A DNA stretch of 64,000 bases from NCBI RefSeq assembly GCF_900090305.1, contig NZ_LT607751.1:5084001-5148000 (forward strand). The letters are read 5' to 3'. The position numbers and the translations under genes are program-made. Position 1 is the first letter of the stretch; each line of letters opens with the position of its first letter. The notes under the pieces are model-generated. The model saw only the letters and a program-made list of their open reading frames with translations. It did not search any database and had not been told where the DNA came from. Origin of the DNA: Micromonospora siamensis (GTDB taxonomy: Bacteria; Actinomycetota; Actinomycetes; Mycobacteriales; Micromonosporaceae). Below, one piece after another: positions 61,640 through 64,000 of this stretch.

Positions 61640-62632
61640 GTGACGATCGAGCACTCAGCGCCGACGACGACTCCGCAGGCCACTCGTACCGCGACGGCCG
61701 CCCCCGAGGGGCGACGGCTGCTGCGGATCGAGGCCCGCAACGCCGAGACGCCGATCGAGCGCAAGCCGCCATGGATCAAGGTCAAGGCCAAGATGGGCCC
61801 GGAGTACACCCAGCTGCGCGGGTTGGTCTCGCGCGAAGGGCTGCACACCGTCTGCCAGGAGGCCGGTTGCCCCAACATCTACGAATGCTGGGAGGACCGG
61901 GAGGCCACCTTCCTCATCGGTGGCGACCAGTGCACCCGGCGCTGCGACTTCTGCCAGATCGACACCGGCAAGCCGGCCGAGTTCGACGCCGACGAGCCGC
62001 GCCGGGTCGCCGAGTCGGTGGTCTCGATGGGCCTGCGCTACGCCACCATCACCGGTGTCGCCCGTGACGACCTGCCCGACGGTGGCGCCTGGCTGTACGC
62101 CGAGACGGTCCGACAGATCCACGCCCTCCAGCCCGGCTGCGGCGTCGAACTGCTGATCCCCGACTTCAACGCGGTCCCCGAGCAGCTTGCCGAGGTGTTC
62201 GGCTCCCGCCCCGAGGTGCTCGCGCACAACGTCGAGACGGTGCCCCGGATCTTCAAGCGGATCCGGCCGGCGTTCCGCTACGAGCGGTCCCTGGACGTCA
62301 TCCGGCAGGCCCGCGCCGACGGCCTGGTCACCAAGAGCAACCTGATCCTCGGCATGGGCGAGGAGCGGGCCGAGGTGTCCCAGGCGCTGCGCGACCTGCA
62401 CTCCGCCGGCTGCGAGCTGATCACCATCACGCAGTACCTGCGCCCCTCCCCCCGGCACCACCCGGTGACCCGCTGGGTCAAGCCGGAGGAGTTCGTCGAG
62501 CTGCGCGAGGAGGCCGAGGAGATCGGCTTCGCCGGGGTGATGAGCGGCCCGCTGGTGCGCTCGTCGTACCGGGCCGGCCGGCTCTACCGGCAGGCCCTGG
62601 AGGCCCGCGAGCAGGTCGCCGCCACCCGCTGA
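61640..62632 (+). CDS. lipA: Lipoyl synthase
   Basis: 330 residues from GTG 61640. Radical SAM enzyme that inserts two sulfurs into protein-bound octanoate. The auxiliary cluster cysteines are in [27 protein letters not shown] (C-x4-C-x5-C), the radical SAM motif in [11 protein letters not shown], and the C-terminal RSSY in [14 protein letters not shown]. It completes the lipoate pathway with LipB at 56.3 kb, serving SucB and the glycine system. The auxiliary cluster is consumed each turnover and may be renewed by A-type carriers. Divergent from the AspRS gene. Confidence 0.97.
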   Translation: MTIEHSAPTTTPQATRTATAAPEGRRLLRIEARNAETPIERKPPWIKVKAKMGPEYTQLRGLVSREGLHTVCQEAGCPNIYECWEDREATFLIGGDQCTRRCDFCQIDTGKPAEFDADEPRRVAESVVSMGLRYATITGVARDDLPDGGAWLYAETVRQIHALQPGCGVELLIPDFNAVPEQLAEVFGSRPEVLAHNVETVPRIFKRIRPAFRYERSLDVIRQARADGLVTKSNLILGMGEERAEVSQALRDLHSAGCELITITQYLRPSPRHHPVTRWVKPEEFVELREEAEEIGFAGVMSGPLVRSSYRAGRLYRQALEAREQVAATR

Positions 62633-62645
62633 CCTCGTTTCACCC

Positions 62646-62678
62646 GTCACCCCGTGCCGCCCGCCGGCGCGGGGTGAC
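62646..62678 (+). terminator. Terminator hairpin after lipA
   Basis: GTCACCCCG and CGGGGTGAC pair over 9 bp with a 15-nt loop that can itself fold; the hairpin begins 14 bp after the lipA stop. Confidence 0.7.
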
Positions 62679-62741
62679 GCGCTTTCCGCACTTGCCACGT
62701 TCAGGGCGTAACCGTCCGTACCGGGCGCGGCTACCCCAACC

Positions 62742-63296
62742 GTGGTCGGATTCCGGGTGGTGCTGGCGGCCGGCGTCGCGTACCGGCTCGCCCTGCTCCG
62801 GTACGGCATGCCGCCGACGAACAGCGACGAGGCGACGATGGGCCTCGCCGCGCTGCACGTCGCGCAGGGACGGGAGTTCCCGGTCTGGTTCTACGGCCAG
62901 GCGTACATGGGGACGCTGGAGGCGTACCCGGCCGCGCCGCTGTTCGGGCCCTCCACGCTGGCCCTGCGGCTGCCCACCGTCGCCCTGTACGCGCTCACCT
63001 GGCGGCTGACGCTGCGCCTCGGCGCCGGCCTCCGGTACGCGCTGCTGGTCGTCGGGCTGCTCGCGCTCGGTCCCGACCGGGTGCTGCGCAACCAGCTGAT
63101 CGCAGGGGGCGACTATCCGGAGCTGAACCCGGCCGGGGCGGCGCTGGCCCTGCTCTCCCTGGACCTCTGCGTCGCCGGTCGGGGCGCCCGGCTGCCCCGC
63201 TGGGCCGGCTGGGGGCTGGTCGCCGGGCTGATGCTCCGGGTGGATCCGCTGCTCCTGCCGTACGTGCTCGCCCTGGGGGCGGTGCTGGTCGGCGGA
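62742..63296 (+). pseudogene. Truncated GT-C-like membrane glycosyltransferase, N-terminal remnant
   Basis: About 185 codons from GTG 62742 read as the start of a GT39/ArnT-like membrane protein: RLALLRYGMPPTNSDEATMGLAALHVAQGREFPVWFYGQAYMGTLEAYPAAPLF carries the SDEA acidic motif on the first outer loop, and LIAGGDYPELNPAGAALALLSLDL follows. After LALGAVLVGG near 63294 the sequence loses hydrophobic character and becomes antisense to the LuxR gene, without a stop. Full-length relatives have ~450 residues or more. The gene appears cut off by a deletion or rearrangement. The frame stays open only because of GC bias. Confidence 0.65.
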
Positions 63297-63352
63297 TCTA
63301 CCTGCCCCGACGCTGAACCCGCTCCTCGGGCGTCCCGCCGTCAGCCGGCGGG

Positions 63353-64000
63353 TCAGGTGGCGCGTTGCCGGGGCACGGTGGCGGCCGGTTCCAGCAGGCC
63401 GAGCCGGTGGGCCAGCGCCGCGGCCTCCACCCGGTTGCTGACGTCCAGCTTCGCGATGATCCGGGAGACGTGCACGCTGGCGGTCTTCGGCGAGATGAAC
63501 AACTGCTCGGCGATCCGGCTGTTGCTGTGCCCCTCGGCGACCAGCCGCAGCACCTCCCGCTCCCGGGAGGTGAGCAGGTCCGGCCCGGGGGTGCCCCCAC
63601 CGCGCAGCCCGACCCGCCGGGCCAGGGTGGCGACCTGGTCGGCGAGGGGCGTGGCGCCCAGGTCGCGGGCCAGCGCCGCCGCCTCGCGTACCGCGTCGGG
63701 GACCAGGTCGCGAACACCAGCGGCGGCAGCCGCCTCGGCCAGCCCCAGCAGGGCCCGGCCCAACGGGTACGGCTGGCCGTCGGCCCGCCACGCGGCCACC
63801 GCGGCCCGCCACGCCGGCAGCGCGGTCGTCGCCGGGGCGAGCAGGGCGGCCACGGTGGCGGCGTGCGCCCGTTCGGCCGGGTACCGGGCCGGCAGCCCGG
63901 CGGCCAGCGCGCCGACGAAGGCGGCCAGCTCCGGTACGGCGTACCGGGCGGCGGTCCGGGCCGCCGCGGTGAGCACCGGCCAGCCCTCCCGGGGCTGCTC
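63353..64000 (-). CDS. LuxR-family regulator, C-terminal part (runs off window)
   Basis: The last ~215 codons are visible; the gene continues upstream past 64000. The C-terminus has a LuxR/GerE helix-turn-helix ([63 protein letters not shown]), preceded by helical Ala-rich repeats ([30 protein letters not shown]). This pattern is that of large LuxR proteins with an N-terminal ATPase (LAL family) or TPR-like region. What it controls cannot be told. It abuts the truncated membrane gene, marking a likely rearrangement point. Confidence 0.85.
   Translation of the reverse strand, partial: EQPREGWPVLTAAARTAARYAVPELAAFVGALAAGLPARYPAERAHAATVAALLAPATTALPAWRAAVAAWRADGQPYPLGRALLGLAEAAAAAGVRDLVPDAVREAAALARDLGATPLADQVATLARRVGLRGGGTPGPDLLTSREREVLRLVAEGHSNSRIAEQLFISPKTASVHVSRIIAKLDVSNRVEAAALAHRLGLLEPAATVPRQRAT

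Overview
The window comes from a very GC-rich actinobacterium, most likely a Micromonospora or close relative (Micromonosporaceae). Grounds: GTG/TTG starts are frequent, long antisense ORFs caused by GC bias abound, the cytochrome bcc-aa3 genes are of actinobacterial type, and short GTGAGCG repeats sit just upstream of genes. From memory, the core gene order matches the Mycobacterium tuberculosis Rv2192-Rv2218 segment: trpD, ctaE-qcrC, ctaF/ctaC, adoK, an IscA-like gene, glycerate kinase, a DUF3043 gene, cobT-cobS, gcvT, pepA, sucB, a TIGR01777 gene, lipB, lipA. The window therefore looks like conserved chromosomal core opened by accessory blocks.

0-6.4 kb: respiratory chain (qcrC partial, ctaE, a CtaG-like gene, ctaF, ctaC), a receiver-like protein, trpD, a small zinc-ribbon gene followed by a 48-bp tandem repeat, and a gene-free stretch with inverted repeats. 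6.5-10.4 kb: a cysteine desulfurase-like gene and tusA, separated by three tandem 59-bp units that each read as a small ORF with stop/start overlap; then a P-loop kinase, adoK and an erpA-type gene. 10.5-18 kb: glycerate kinase, nadA, murA, a DUF3043 protein and an ABC exporter. 18-23.4 kb: one very large Pro-rich TPR/WG-repeat protein. 23.5-38.5 kb: aldo/keto reductase, site-2 protease, a membrane Ser/Thr kinase, a cobU-cobT fusion with cobS, a DUF2314 protein, gcvT, pepA, lpdA and sucB (2-oxoacid dehydrogenase and lipoate enzymes).

38.6-51.8 kb is an accessory block: LtrA, an LLM flavin enzyme, a rifampin-monooxygenase (Rox)-like gene with a candidate leader peptide, DinB, a divergent MerR/aldo-keto reductase pair with a perfect palindrome, an IS110-type element, GNAT, a DHFR-like protein, an AraC regulator, and a module of two mini-GntR regulators facing three overlapping cysteine-containing small genes of unknown function. 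The TIGR01777 gene then returns to the core order, interrupted again by a secreted esterase and a large membrane protein before lipB. A YCII/ECF42 sigma pair, a VOC protein, nadE and an archaeal-type AspRS behind a T-box-like leader lie between lipB and lipA. The window ends with a truncated GT-C-like gene and a partial LuxR regulator.

The most promising items for follow-up are the mini-GntR/three-gene module (48.5-50.6 kb), the tandem leader-ORF repeats before tusA, the T-box-like leader of the AspRS gene, and the leader peptide plus hairpin before the Rox-like gene. Function calls rest on recognised motifs and recollection of families; no database search was made.
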